DNA from: Bosea sp. RAC05
GTDB lineage: Bacteria; Pseudomonadota; Alphaproteobacteria; Rhizobiales; Beijerinckiaceae
Reading direction: 5' to 3'
Assembly (NCBI RefSeq): GCF_001713455.1
Contig: NZ_CP016464.1
Span: forward strand, 247,501-311,500
Length of the DNA: 64,000 nucleotides
Shown: piece after piece, positions 1 through 8,038 of the stretch
Layout of the letters: every line of letters starts with the position of its first letter
Position numbering within the stretch: position 1 is the stretch's first letter
Notes under the pieces: generated by a model
Told to the model about the DNA's origin: nothing
Databases searched by the model: none
Seen by the model: only the letters and a program-made list of their open reading frames with translations
Position numbers and translations under genes: made by a program

Positions 1-1070
1 GCGCCATGATGACCGCCTTCGCCGGCCGCGTCCGCACCGCCCCGCTGCCGGACGGCCAGGTTCTGCAGGCTCTCTATGCGCCGGGCCTCAACCCGGGCGA
101 CCCGCGCCAGATCGTGCGCGTGTCGCTCATGACCAATGGCCAGCCGGATGGCACGGTGGCGGTCAACGACCGCGGCCTCTTCGTCCTCGTCAACCTGCCG
201 CGGCAGGAGCTCGCCAGTCCGCAGCGGCCGCAGCGCCGGTCCGAGGACGACGAGGACGGGGATGACGAGGAAAGCGGCGGCGCGCGTCTCTATGAGAGCA
301 TCTACGAGACCGGGATGCGGCATGACCTGCCGCGGCCGCTGATCGACGAGCTCGTCCGCATCTTCTCCTATGATCTCGATTTCCAGCAGCGCGTGCGCGG
401 CGGCGACAATCTCGAGGTCATCTTCACCGAGGAGGACGAAGGCGAGCGCGCCGAGATCCTGTCGGCCTCGCTGACCATCGGCGGCGAGACGCGCCGGGTC
501 TTCCGCTTCCAGGCGCCGGAGGACGGCCTCATCGATTATTTCGACGAGGAGGGGAAGTCGCTGAAGAAGTTCCTGCTGCGCAAGCCGATCGCCGATGGCG
601 AGATGCGCTCGGGCTTCGGCATGCGCTACCACCCGATCATGCGCTATTCGAAGATGCATACCGGCGTCGACTGGGCCAACCGCATCGGCACGCCGATCCT
701 CGCCGCCGGCAACGGCACCGTGATCAAGGCGGAATGGGATTCCGGCTATGGCCGCCGCATCGAGATCCAGCACGCCAACGGCTATGTCACGACCTATTCG
801 CACCAGTCGGCCTTCGCCAAGGGCATCGCGCCCGGCGTCAAGGTGCGCCAGGGCCAGGTCATCGGCTATCTCGGCTCGACCGGCCTCTCGACCGGGCCTC
901 ATCTGCATTACGAGGTCCTGGTCAATGGCAGCTTCGTCAACCCGATGAAGATCCGCGTGCCGCGCGGCCGCGAGCTCCAGGGCCCGGCGCTGGCCGAATA
1001 CAAGCGCCAGCGCGACGAGATTCAGGTCCTGATCGAACGCGCCGGCGGGGCGGTCGCGCAACTGCGTTGA
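1..1070 (+). CDS. M23 family metallopeptidase, C-terminal part
   Basis: Zinc endopeptidase of the M23 (LytM/lysostaphin) family, which cleaves peptide cross-links in peptidoglycan in the periplasm. Numbering from the Met at base 6, the zinc-site motif HTGVD lies at residues 218-222 and the HLH motif at 299-301. They sit in the beta-barrel domain of about residues 190-315. Before them is the usual M23-associated segment (about 110-190), and an acidic low-complexity stretch lies near residues 75-90. The frame stays open to the left edge, and the visible part has no signal peptide or membrane anchor. The true start therefore almost certainly lies upstream of the window. The C-terminus is complete. 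It could be an active hydrolase or an EnvC/NlpD-like activator, but the intact H, D and HLH residues favour activity. Confidence 0.9.
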   Translation, partial: AMMTAFAGRVRTAPLPDGQVLQALYAPGLNPGDPRQIVRVSLMTNGQPDGTVAVNDRGLFVLVNLPRQELASPQRPQRRSEDDEDGDDEESGGARLYESIYETGMRHDLPRPLIDELVRIFSYDLDFQQRVRGGDNLEVIFTEEDEGERAEILSASLTIGGETRRVFRFQAPEDGLIDYFDEEGKSLKKFLLRKPIADGEMRSGFGMRYHPIMRYSKMHTGVDWANRIGTPILAAGNGTVIKAEWDSGYGRRIEIQHANGYVTTYSHQSAFAKGIAPGVKVRQGQVIGYLGSTGLSTGPHLHYEVLVNGSFVNPMKIRVPRGRELQGPALAEYKRQRDEIQVLIERAGGAVAQLR

Positions 1071-1179
1071 ACGCATGACAGGCGTCTTCGCCTCGTCTCG
1101 ACCCGCTCACGACGCTTGACTTGCGCCGGCCGAGCGGACACGCGCAGGGACGGTCCTCCTCCTGCGCCGGTGCCGCACC

Positions 1180-2097
1180 ATGCTCGCCGCCCTGCTCGTC
1201 GTCCTGCCCGTCTTCGGCCTGATCGCGCTCGGCTATCTGGCGCGCTGGACGAAGCTCCTGCGCGAGACCACCGGCGAAGGCCTCTCCGATTTCGTCTTCG
1301 TTCTGGCCGTGCCCTGCCTGCTCTTCCGCACCCTGGCCACAGCCGACGTTCCGCAGACCCAGCCCTGGGGCTACTGGATCGCCTATTTCACCGGCCTCGC
1401 CATCGTCTGGGCACTGGCCATGCTGATCGCGAGCCGCGTCTTCGCCCGCAAGGGGCCGGAGCTCGTCGTCTCCGGCTTCGCCGCCGCCCAGTCCAACACG
1501 GTCTTCGTCGGCGTCCCGATGATCCTGAAGGCCTATGGCGACGCCGGCGCCGTGCCGCTCGGCCTGCTGCTGGCGATCCACCTGCCCGTCACGATGACGG
1601 TCGCGACGCTGCTGGCGGAAGGTCGCTCGGCCTCGCCCGCGATGATGATCCGGCGGCTCTTCACCCACCCGATCATCATCGGCATCATCCTGGGCATGCT
1701 GGCGCGCCCCGTCGTCGGGCAGCTGCCCGCCCCGTTCTGGACGCTGATCGATCTGATCGCGGCGGCAGCCGTCCCCTGCGCGCTGATCAGCCTCGGCATC
1801 AGCATGCGCCGCTACGGGCTGGAGTCCGGGCTCGGGCTGCCGGTGGCGCTGAGCGCGCTCAAGCTCGGCCTGCATCCGCTGATCGTCTATGTGCTGGCGA
1901 CGAAGGTCTTCGACATGCCGCCGCACTGGTCGGGCGTGGCGGTGCTGTTCGCCGCCTGCCCCTGTGGCATCAACGCCTATCTCTTCGCGGAGCGCTATCG
2001 CCAGGGCGTCGCCGACGCCTCCAGCGCGATCACGCTCTCGACGCTGATCTCGCTGTTCACCACCGCCGCCTGGCTGACCTGGCTGGGTGTCGGCTGA
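1180..2097 (+). CDS. AEC family transporter (auxin efflux carrier-like permease)
   Basis: Inner-membrane protein of 305 residues, the usual size for bacterial AEC (BART superfamily) permeases. These carry small carboxylates or other metabolites; the substrate cannot be read from the sequence. The protein is mostly hydrophobic, with about ten membrane segments in two halves. The first half has conserved polar residues in the stretch AAQSNTVFVGVP (near residues 106-117), and the second half has the matching segment AACPCGINAYLF (near 265-276). The ATG at 1180 is chosen because the protein begins directly with a membrane segment, as is usual in the family. It stands alone on the plus strand between the M23 gene and the convergent gluQ, whose stop lies only a few bases past this one. 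Confidence 0.88.
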   Translation: MLAALLVVLPVFGLIALGYLARWTKLLRETTGEGLSDFVFVLAVPCLLFRTLATADVPQTQPWGYWIAYFTGLAIVWALAMLIASRVFARKGPELVVSGFAAAQSNTVFVGVPMILKAYGDAGAVPLGLLLAIHLPVTMTVATLLAEGRSASPAMMIRRLFTHPIIIGIILGMLARPVVGQLPAPFWTLIDLIAAAAVPCALISLGISMRRYGLESGLGLPVALSALKLGLHPLIVYVLATKVFDMPPHWSGVAVLFAACPCGINAYLFAERYRQGVADASSAITLSTLISLFTTAAWLTWLGVG

Positions 2098-2103
2098 CGC
2101 CGC

Positions 2104-3000
2104 TCAACCGAAGCCGAGATCGTGCCGGATCTGCGCCGCGGTGACACCCTCGGCCCTGAGATCGGCCAGGCTCCGCGATCCCCGGCTCTTGGCGAGCTTG
2201 CGCCCCTCCGCATCCGCCAGCAGGTCATGGAAATGATAGAGCGGAGTCGGCAGGCCGAGCAGCCGCTGCAGCAGGACATGGATGTCGGTGGCGGCCTCGA
2301 GATCGCGCCCGCGCACCACATGCGTCACGCCCTGCAGCGCATCGTCGACGACGACGGACAGGTGATAGCTCGTCGGGACGTCCTTGCGCGCCAGCACGAC
2401 GTCGCCCCAGCGCCGCGGCTGCACGACGACGCGCGTGACGCCGCCCGAAGCGTCGAAGACGCCATAGTCGAGGTCCTCCCCGACGGCCGCCAGCGCGCGT
2501 TCGAGGTCGAGCCGCAGCAGATGCGGCGCGCCCGAGGCGATCCGGCCCTCCGCCTGCCCCGAATCGAGGCCGCGGCAGCATCCCGGATAGAGCGGCGCGC
2601 CGTCCGGATCGACCGGCCAGGCTTCGCCCGTCTCCTGGGCCCGGGCGGATGCGGCGGCGCGCACCTCCTGCCGCGAGCAGAAGCAGGGATAGACCAGGCC
2701 GTGCCGGCGCAGCCCCTCGAGCGCGACGCGATAATCGCCGAAATGCTCGGACTGCCGCCGGACCTCGCCTGCGAAGGGGACGCCCAGCCAATCCAGATCG
2801 TCGCGCAGCCCCTGCTCGAAGGTGGGCGTGCAGCGCGCGCGGTCGATGTCCTCGATGCGCAGCAGCAGGCGCCCGCCCATCGCCCGGGCCAGGCGCTCAT
2901 TCGTCAGCGCCGACAGCGCGTGCCCGAGATGCAGCCGCCCGTTCGGGCTCGGCGCGAAGCGCAGGACCGGCGGTTCAGAGGTGGGAGGCGACGGCGGCAT
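2104..3000 (-). CDS. gluQ: Glutamyl-Q tRNA(Asp) synthetase
   Basis: A truncated glutamyl-tRNA synthetase paralogue that activates glutamate and attaches it to the queuosine at position 34 of tRNA-Asp. It lacks the anticodon-binding domain of GltX, which explains its 298 residues. The class I signature is HLGH at residues 24-27, preceded by FAPSPNGRLHLG. The KMSKS-like loop near the C-terminus reads KLAKSRGS. A Cys-rich zinc site (CFCSR and, later, CC) lies near residues 106-144. The gene converges on the AEC transporter and diverges from the DNA glycosylase gene 120 bp away. Family assignment is firm. The modified-base target follows from the family, not from the sequence. Confidence 0.95.
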   Translation of the reverse strand: MPPSPPTSEPPVLRFAPSPNGRLHLGHALSALTNERLARAMGGRLLLRIEDIDRARCTPTFEQGLRDDLDWLGVPFAGEVRRQSEHFGDYRVALEGLRRHGLVYPCFCSRQEVRAAASARAQETGEAWPVDPDGAPLYPGCCRGLDSGQAEGRIASGAPHLLRLDLERALAAVGEDLDYGVFDASGGVTRVVVQPRRWGDVVLARKDVPTSYHLSVVVDDALQGVTHVVRGRDLEAATDIHVLLQRLLGLPTPLYHFHDLLADAEGRKLAKSRGSRSLADLRAEGVTAAQIRHDLGFG

Positions 3001-3120
3001 GCGTCCTGTCTAGAATCACCGGGAGGGGCCGCCAAGCGGGGGCAGGCTCGAGGGTGGGAAAGGCCAGGTGGCGATGCTGCTGACGCCTGCGGGTGGCGGC
3101 ATCTGGCAGATCGGGACGCC

Positions 3121-3765
3121 ATGACAAACCTCATCACCACGACAGCCGATCTCGAAGAGGGCATGGCGGCGCTCTGCGCGCTCGACCCCCGCTGGTATCC
3201 CATCGTCGCGCGCACAGGCATCCCGCCGCTGCGACGGCGGGAGGGCGGCTTTCCGGGGCTGGCGGCGATCATCGTCTCGCAGCAGCTCTCCGTCGCCAGC
3301 GCGCGGGCCGTCTGGGCGCGCGTCGAGTCGGTGCTGTCACCCCTGACCCCTGACCGCATCCTCGCAGCCGACGACGAGGCGATGCGGTTGTCGGGCCTGA
3401 CGCGCCCGAAGCAGCGCGCGATGCGCGCCGTCGCCGCGGCCATCGCCGAGGGCCGACTGCGCTTCGACCGGCTGGAGGACGCGACGGCCGAGGAGGTCCA
3501 CCGTCATCTCACGGCCGTCCCGGGGATAGGCCCCTGGACGGCCGACATCTATCTCTTGTTCTGCCTCGGTCATCGCGACGGCTTCGCGCCGGGCGATCTG
3601 GCGATCCAGGAGGCGGCCCGGGTCGCCTTCGGCCTGCCGGCGCGGCCGGTTGCGGCTGCGCTCGAGGCGCTGGCTGAACCCTGGCGCCCCTGGCGGGGCG
3701 TCGCCGCCCGGCTGCTCTGGGCCGAATACGCCGTGCTCAAATCCCGCGAGGGCGTGAACGCCTGA
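3121..3765 (+). CDS. DNA-3-methyladenine glycosylase II family (HhH-GPD)
   Basis: Base-excision repair glycosylase of 214 residues that removes alkylated purines. The helix-hairpin-helix reads VPGIGPWTADIY (residues 133-144). The catalytic aspartate of the GPD motif is D159 in FAPGDLAIQ. An AlkA-type N-terminal region is present, including VSQQLSVASARAVW (52-65), but the extra N-terminal TBP-like domain of E. coli AlkA is absent. The frame is open far upstream, but that part is antisense to gluQ. The ATG at 3121 begins the conserved region. No partner gene is adjacent. I leave the symbol blank because the short form is not orthologous to alkA over its full length. Confidence 0.92.
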   Translation: MTNLITTTADLEEGMAALCALDPRWYPIVARTGIPPLRRREGGFPGLAAIIVSQQLSVASARAVWARVESVLSPLTPDRILAADDEAMRLSGLTRPKQRAMRAVAAAIAEGRLRFDRLEDATAEEVHRHLTAVPGIGPWTADIYLLFCLGHRDGFAPGDLAIQEAARVAFGLPARPVAAALEALAEPWRPWRGVAARLLWAEYAVLKSREGVNA

Positions 3766-3775
3766 CGGACGGCCT

Positions 3776-4567
3776 TCAGCGCCCGAGCTGGGTCAGCGCG
3801 GTCTGGGCCGCGCCGCGCAGGAAGGCGGTGTCGCTCATCACCGTCACCAGCTTCGCACCCATCGCCAGGAAGGCCTTCGCCCGCTCGGCCGACTGCGCGT
3901 AGATCGCAACCGGCTTCCCGACCGACGATGCCCGCGCCACGATGTGGCGGATCGCCTCGTCGACCTCGGCCGAGAGCGGATTGACCTCCTTGCCGCCGGA
4001 GAGCGCGATCGAGAGGTCGGAGGGACCGACGAAGACGGCATCGATCCCGTCCAGCGCCAGGATGTCGTCGAGGATCGCCATGGCCTCGCGCGTCTCGATC
4101 ATCGCGAAGGTCAGCGAGAAGCGGTTGGCCTCGCGCAGATAGCCGTTCTGGTCGAGCCCCGAGGCCCCCAGCCCGCCATAGCTGCCCCAGCTCCGCTCGC
4201 CCATCGGCGGATACTTGGCATAGGCGGCAAACGCGCGGGCATCCGCCATGGTGTTGATCATCGGCGCGATGACGCCCGACGCGCCGGCATCGAACAGCCG
4301 CGACACGTTCTGGAACTCGCCGACGGGAATGCGCGCCAGCGCCGGCTTGCCGGCGGCGTTGATCAGCGGCACGGCCCGGATGACCTCGCCCAGCGTGATC
4401 GGCCCGTGCTGCATGTCGAGGGTGACGGCGTCGAAGCCTTCCTTGGCGAGCACGCCCGCGATCGCGGGGTCCTGAAGCCCGCACCAGGCGGAAACGAGGC
4501 TGTCCCCCCGGGCGAGGCGATCGGCGAGGGAGGACAGGACAGTCTGTGTGGCCATGGCGCGTTTCAT
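3776..4567 (-). CDS. HpcH/HpaI aldolase/citrate lyase family protein
   Basis: A metal-dependent class II aldolase of 263 residues, from the family that splits or forms 2-keto-3-deoxy acids with pyruvate as donor. The catalytic histidine is H54 in LDMQHGP. The metal ligands are E158 in MIETRE and D184 in VGPSDLS. R79 in LARIPVG and the segment GASGVIAPMINT (95-106) belong to the substrate site. The physiological substrate is unknown, because nothing nearby belongs to an aromatic or sugar-acid pathway. Two start codons lie close together, at 4567 and 4555. I take the first because it leaves the domain intact, while the longer open frame upstream is Arg/Pro-rich and unconvincing. It runs convergent to the glycosylase, with 10 bp between the stops. 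Confidence 0.88.
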   Translation of the reverse strand: MKRAMATQTVLSSLADRLARGDSLVSAWCGLQDPAIAGVLAKEGFDAVTLDMQHGPITLGEVIRAVPLINAAGKPALARIPVGEFQNVSRLFDAGASGVIAPMINTMADARAFAAYAKYPPMGERSWGSYGGLGASGLDQNGYLREANRFSLTFAMIETREAMAILDDILALDGIDAVFVGPSDLSIALSGGKEVNPLSAEVDEAIRHIVARASSVGKPVAIYAQSAERAKAFLAMGAKLVTVMSDTAFLRGAAQTALTQLGR

Positions 4568-4723
4568 CCGTTGCGGGCCCCGCTCTTGGCTCGGCCGGCG
4601 GGTGCGCCACGTTGGACCGGCCCGCGCCCCAAATGCAAACGGGCGCCCATGCGCCCGCTTCAATCACGCCCTGCGTTTGCGCGGGCTCGACGCTCTCGGG
4701 GCGCCTCGGACCGGACGGACCGC

Positions 4724-5047
4724 TCAGCGGCCCGCCTGGATCTCCTCGGCCGCCCGGATCAAGAGCTCGCCCATCACGCGGCGGATCTCGTCGTCGCCGA
4801 CCGACACGCCGCCCGCCGCGAAATCGCCGCGGACCTTGCGCAGCACGTCGTCGTCGCCGGCTTCCTCGAAATCGGCCACGACCACGGCCTTCGCATAGGC
4901 GTCGGCATCGGCGCCGGCCTTGCCAAGCTTCTCGGCCGCCCACAGCCCGAGCAGCTTGTTGCGCCGCGCGGTGGCCTTGAAGCGCAGCTCCTCGTCATGG
5001 GCGAACTTGTTCTCGAAGGCATCCTTGCGCTGATCGAAGGTCGTCAT
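4724..5047 (-). CDS. F1-ATPase inhibitor zeta subunit (DUF1476)
   Basis: A 107-residue, mostly helical, charged protein of the DUF1476 family. The characterised member is the zeta subunit of Paracoccus denitrificans F1FO-ATP synthase, which blocks ATP hydrolysis by inserting its N-terminal region into F1. The conserved N-terminal stretch (FENKFAHDEE, residues 11-20) is followed by ARRNKLLGLWAAEKLG (27-42) and the helical core VADFEEAGDDDVLRKV (57-72). The family is restricted to Alphaproteobacteria. The ATG at 5047 matches the family N-terminus exactly. It diverges from purC across a 381-bp intergenic region. No ATP synthase gene is in the window, and zeta genes usually stand apart from the atp operon. 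Confidence 0.92.
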   Translation of the reverse strand: MTTFDQRKDAFENKFAHDEELRFKATARRNKLLGLWAAEKLGKAGADADAYAKAVVVADFEEAGDDDVLRKVRGDFAAGGVSVGDDEIRRVMGELLIRAAEEIQAGR

Positions 5048-5428
5048 GCGGTAAAGTCCTTTGCGGGCAGGGCTGGAACGGCTCTGGGAGACACGCCGCC
5101 GCCATATAGGATGTCGCGCGGGAACAGACCAGTCCGAATGCGGATGCTCCGCTGCGAGCGCCGGCCGGTGGCGCGGAAAACCGGCGGCGCGGAGCGGTTT
5201 GTTGCGTTTGCGGTGCAGAAGCGCCATATAGCGGGCGCACGGGCGGCCCTGCTGGGCGGCCCGCACATTGAGCCGGCCGGCAGCGCGGTCTACGCTGATT
5301 CCAACCTGGTCGGAATCAGCCCGGATTCGAGCTGGACCGGCTGACCAGGGGCCCAGATCCCGCCGCGGGGCGACCCGCGTCCAGAGAAAGGCCGACCTTT
5401 GGATTTCCTCAAGCCACGGTATATCCCA
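5048..5428. other. Divergent intergenic region between the zeta gene and purC
   Basis: 381 bp with no convincing gene. It must hold the promoters of both flanking genes. The most regular element is the inverted repeat at 5294-5320. The stretch 5230-5290 is GC-rich and gives no clear -35/-10 pair by eye. Weak open frames run through it on both strands, but they only extend the neighbouring genes and lack conserved content. Confidence 0.6.
5294..5320. promoter_or_regulatory. Inverted repeat with GANTC sites upstream of purC
   Basis: Perfect 9-bp arms, GCTGATTCC (5294-5302) and GGAATCAGC (5312-5320), flank a 9-base spacer. Each arm contains a GANTC site, the target of the cell-cycle methylase CcrM in Alphaproteobacteria, and another GATTC lies just downstream. 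The centre is about 120 bp before the purC start. It could be an operator, a 5'-leader stem-loop or a CcrM/GcrA-responsive promoter element. The symmetry is directly visible; the function is inferred. Confidence 0.45.
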
Positions 5429-6193
5429 ATGAATCGCCGCCGTCGCATCTACGAAGGCAAGGCGAAGGTCCTCTATGAGGGACCCGAGCCCGGAACGCTG
5501 ATCCAGCACTTCAAGGATGACGCCACCGCCTTCAACGCCAAGAAGCACGAAGTCATCGACGGCAAGGGCGTGCTCAACAACCGCATCTGCGAGCACATCT
5601 TCTCCAACCTGAACGACATCGGCGTTCCCACGCATTTCATCCGCCGGCTGAACATGCGCGAGCAGCTGATCCGCGAGGTCGAGATCATTCCGCTCGAGGT
5701 CGTCGTGCGCAATGTCGCCGCCGGCTCGCTCTCGACCCGGCTGGGGCTCGAGGAGGGCACGCAGCTGCCGCGCTCGATCATCGAGTTCTATTACAAGAAC
5801 GATGCGCTGGGCGATCCGATGGTCTCGGAAGAGCACATCACCGCCTTCGGCTGGGCGACGCCCCAGGAGATCGACGACATCATGGCGCTCGCCATCCGCG
5901 TCAACGACTTCCTCTCCGGCCTCTTCCTCGGCGCCGGCATCCGTCTCGTCGACTTCAAGATGGAATGCGGCCGGCTCTGGGAGGGCGAGATGATGCGCAT
6001 CGTCGTCGCCGACGAGATCAGCCCCGATTCCTGCCGTCTCTGGGACATCAAGTCCAAGGACAAGCTCGACAAGGACCGGTTCCGCCGCGACATGGGTGGC
6101 CTCATCGAGGCCTACACCGAAGTCGCCCGCCGCCTCGGCATCCTCGGCGAGAACGAGAAGGCCGGCCCGGCCGGCCCCCGCCTCGTCCAGTAA
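5429..6193 (+). CDS. purC: Phosphoribosylaminoimidazole-succinocarboxamide synthase
   Basis: SAICAR synthetase, the eighth step of de novo purine synthesis. It joins aspartate to CAIR with ATP. It has 254 residues and the family's N-terminal motif [15 protein letters not shown] (residues 3-17), where the Lys-rich loop binds ATP. Further conserved parts are FKDDATAFN (28-36), [12 protein letters not shown] (about 91-102) and the C-terminal [16 protein letters not shown] ten codons upstream is also in frame, but the ATG at 5429 gives the standard N-terminus. The next purine genes, purS and purQ, follow 0.75 kb downstream, separated by a lipoprotein gene and a strong hairpin terminator 50 bp past the purC stop. 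purC is therefore probably transcribed on its own. Confidence 0.96.
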   Translation: MNRRRRIYEGKAKVLYEGPEPGTLIQHFKDDATAFNAKKHEVIDGKGVLNNRICEHIFSNLNDIGVPTHFIRRLNMREQLIREVEIIPLEVVVRNVAAGSLSTRLGLEEGTQLPRSIIEFYYKNDALGDPMVSEEHITAFGWATPQEIDDIMALAIRVNDFLSGLFLGAGIRLVDFKMECGRLWEGEMMRIVVADEISPDSCRLWDIKSKDKLDKDRFRRDMGGLIEAYTEVARRLGILGENEKAGPAGPRLVQ

Positions 6194-6210
6194 GCCCGTC
6201 GACGGCTGCC

Positions 6211-6861
6211 ATGGACGCCGGCTCGCCGCCGCGCCAGATCCTGAAACGGGAGCGCCTGCGCTCCCGTTTTCGCGTCATGGGCCCGCTCACCGCCGCGCTG
6301 CTGCTGTCCGGCTGCGCCGGCGATTTCGGCGCAGGGATCGCCGAGCTGCCCGCCGCCCAGGGCTGGCAGCCGCTCCCGATCGGCGGCTGGGTGCTGAACG
6401 ACGGCATCGAGGCGCGCACCATGGTGGTCTGCCCACGCGAGAGCTGCGCGCGGCAGGGCTTCGCCTCGGTCATCGCCTTCTCCGGCCGCGAGGCGGACAA
6501 GATGGAGCAGGCCCTGAAGGCCGATCCGGAGCGCCTCGCCCGCCTGTTCTCGAAGCCGCCATCCGATCCCGCGCGAAAGCCGGCCGCGCCGAAGCCCACT
6601 ACCGGCAAGGCGGATGCGCGGCCCAAGAGCACGACCCGCGTCAGCCGCTTCGAGGCCGAGGGCGCGAGTGGCCTCCTCGTCGAGATCCGCGCGCGCGACA
6701 CGGGCGCCAGCGACACGAACACCAAGGATCTTGGCAGCAAGAGCGCCGCGACCGCGATCCTGCATGCGCGCGAGGGCGACCAGCTCGTGCTCGCCATCGC
6801 CGTCTCCGCGGAGGCCGAGAGCGCCCGCCGCGATGCGGTGGCCGCATGGCGCAGCCGCTGA
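6211..6861 (+). CDS. Putative lipoprotein of unknown function
   Basis: Not recognised as a named family. A lipobox LLLSGC precedes a conserved-looking exported domain of about 190 residues, with a Pro/Lys/Ala-rich linker in the middle (near residues 115-140). The start is uncertain. From the ATG at 6211 the signal peptide has a basic n-region (LKRERLRSRFR) and the cysteine is near residue 35. From the ATG at 6277 only about 12 residues precede the cysteine, which is very short for a signal peptide. The basic n-region is encoded by a perfect hairpin that looks like the purC terminator, so both readings have a cost. The gene sits between purC and purS, 82 bp before purS. It may be co-transcribed with purSQ without sharing their function. 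Confidence 0.7.
   Translation: MDAGSPPRQILKRERLRSRFRVMGPLTAALLLSGCAGDFGAGIAELPAAQGWQPLPIGGWVLNDGIEARTMVVCPRESCARQGFASVIAFSGREADKMEQALKADPERLARLFSKPPSDPARKPAAPKPTTGKADARPKSTTRVSRFEAEGASGLLVEIRARDTGASDTNTKDLGSKSAATAILHAREGDQLVLAIAVSAEAESARRDAVAAWRSR
6244..6270 (+). terminator. Intrinsic terminator after purC
   Basis: Perfect 11-bp stem, AAACGGGAGCG (6244-6254) with CGCTCCCGTTT (6259-6269), a 4-base loop and a TTTT run at 6267-6270. It begins 50 bp after the purC stop. It also lies inside the longer reading of the lipoprotein gene, so either it is attenuating rather than absolute or the lipoprotein starts downstream of it. Confidence 0.7.
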
Positions 6862-6943
6862 TTCACGTGAAACCGGCCATTCCGGTTGAGCCCGGTTCGA
6901 TTCGCCGTTAAGGCAGCCGCAGAACGCCCCTCTGGAGATCGCC

Positions 6944-7186
6944 ATGAAAGCCCGCGTCACCGTCACCCTCAAGACCGGCGTGCTCGATCCGCAGGGCAAG
7001 GCGATCGAGGGCGCGCTGAAGTCCCTCGGCATCGAGGGTGTCGGCTCGGTCCGCCAGGGCAAGGTCTTCGACATCGAGCTGTCGGGCTCCGACAAGGCCG
7101 CGGCGGAAGCCGCGCTCAAGACCGCCTGCGAGAAGCTGCTCGCCAACACCGTGATCGAGAACTACCGCGTCGAGATCGGGGCCTAA
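6944..7186 (+). CDS. purS: Phosphoribosylformylglycinamidine synthase subunit PurS
   Basis: The small subunit (80 residues) of the three-part FGAM synthase PurS-PurQ-PurL. It bridges PurQ and PurL so that ammonia can be channelled. Family features are the N-terminal strand KARVTVTLKTGVLDPQGKA (residues 2-20), the central LGIEGVGSVRQGKVFDIEL (29-47) and the ending VIENYRVEI. It is 4 bases upstream of purQ and surely translated with it. A single-chain PurL as in E. coli would not need this protein, so a small-type PurL must be encoded elsewhere in the genome, outside the window. Confidence 0.96.
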   Translation: MKARVTVTLKTGVLDPQGKAIEGALKSLGIEGVGSVRQGKVFDIELSGSDKAAAEAALKTACEKLLANTVIENYRVEIGA

Positions 7187-7190
7187 TCCG

Positions 7191-7886
7191 ATGAAAGCCG
7201 CCGTCATCACCTTCCCCGGCTCCAACCGTGACGGCGACGTCGCCAAGGCGCTGAAGCAGGCCGGCGCCAGCGTCGCCCATGTCTGGCACGCCGACACCGA
7301 ACTGCCAGCGGGAACCGACCTCGTCGTACTGCCCGGCGGCTTCTCCTATGGCGACTATCTGCGCACCGGCGCCATCGCCGGCCGCGCCAACGTCATGGAC
7401 GCGACCCGGGCGCACGCCGCCCGCGGCGGCTATGTGCTGGGCATCTGCAACGGCTTCCAGATCGCCTGCGAGGCAGGGCTCCTGCCGGGCATCCTGATGC
7501 GCAACGCCGATCTCAAATTCGTCTGCAGGCGCCAGCACCTCACGGTCGAGCGCGCCGACACGCCCTATACCTCCGCCTATGCGCGGGGCCAGGTCATCGA
7601 TGTCTGCATCGCCCATGGCGAGGGCAACTACGTCGCCGACCCGGAGACGCTGGCGCGGCTCGAGGGCGAAGGCCTCGTCGCCTTCCGCTATGCCGACGCG
7701 CAGGGGCAGGTCACGGCGCAGGCCAATCCCAACGGCTCGCTCAACAACATCGCCGGCATCTATTCGCCCGGCTTCAACGTGCTCGGCCTGATGCCGCACC
7801 CCGAGAACCTGATCGATTCGCTGACCGGCGGCACCGATGGTCGCGGGATGTTCGAAAGCCTGATGGGCGGCAAGAAGGCGGCCTGA
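7191..7886 (+). CDS. purQ: Phosphoribosylformylglycinamidine synthase subunit PurQ
   Basis: Class I glutamine amidotransferase subunit (231 residues) of FGAM synthase. It releases ammonia from glutamine for PurL. The nucleophile is C86 in GICNGFQ, and the other triad residues are H203 and E205 in LMPHPEN. The oxyanion region is VLPGGFSYGDY (46-56). The start is fixed by the 4-base gap to purS. A dispersed palindromic repeat begins 28 bases after the stop, and the next gene, ccmG, runs the opposite way. purL is not adjacent. Confidence 0.97.
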   Translation: MKAAVITFPGSNRDGDVAKALKQAGASVAHVWHADTELPAGTDLVVLPGGFSYGDYLRTGAIAGRANVMDATRAHAARGGYVLGICNGFQIACEAGLLPGILMRNADLKFVCRRQHLTVERADTPYTSAYARGQVIDVCIAHGEGNYVADPETLARLEGEGLVAFRYADAQGQVTAQANPNGSLNNIAGIYSPGFNVLGLMPHPENLIDSLTGGTDGRGMFESLMGGKKAA

Positions 7887-7914
7887 AGCCGTCACTCCCC
7901 TCGGAACCATCCCC

Positions 7915-8003
7915 GTCATCCCGGGCTTGCCCCGGGATCCATCGAAGGGCGCCGACGCTCGATGATGGACTCCGGATCTCCGCTTCGCTGCGTCCGGAAT
8001 GAC
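7915..8003. repeat. Dispersed GTCAT...ATGAC palindromic repeat, copy 1
   Basis: 89 bp between the convergent ends of purQ and ccmG. It opens with GTCAT and closes with ATGAC. Inside are a perfect hairpin (ATCCCGGG, 7918-7925, with CCCGGGAT, 7931-7938), a second pair CATCGA/TCGATG (7940-7945 and 7959-7964) and two TCCGGA hexamers (7971-7976, 7993-7998). It shares its architecture with copies at 25613-25687 and 54278-54368. It may serve as a bidirectional terminator. Confidence 0.75.
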
Positions 8004-8038
8004 GCGTCACGGTCAAGGCTTCGGCGAAGCGATCGGTA

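Noticed and set aside
2122..3120. N-terminal extension of the DNA glycosylase frame across gluQ
   Set aside because: The 333 extra codons are antisense to gluQ and unlike any glycosylase; the ATG at 3121 starts the family domain.
6885..6910. GGTTCGATTC string resembling the T-arm of a tRNA
   Set aside because: There is no acceptor stem or anticodon arm around it; it is just the purS upstream region.
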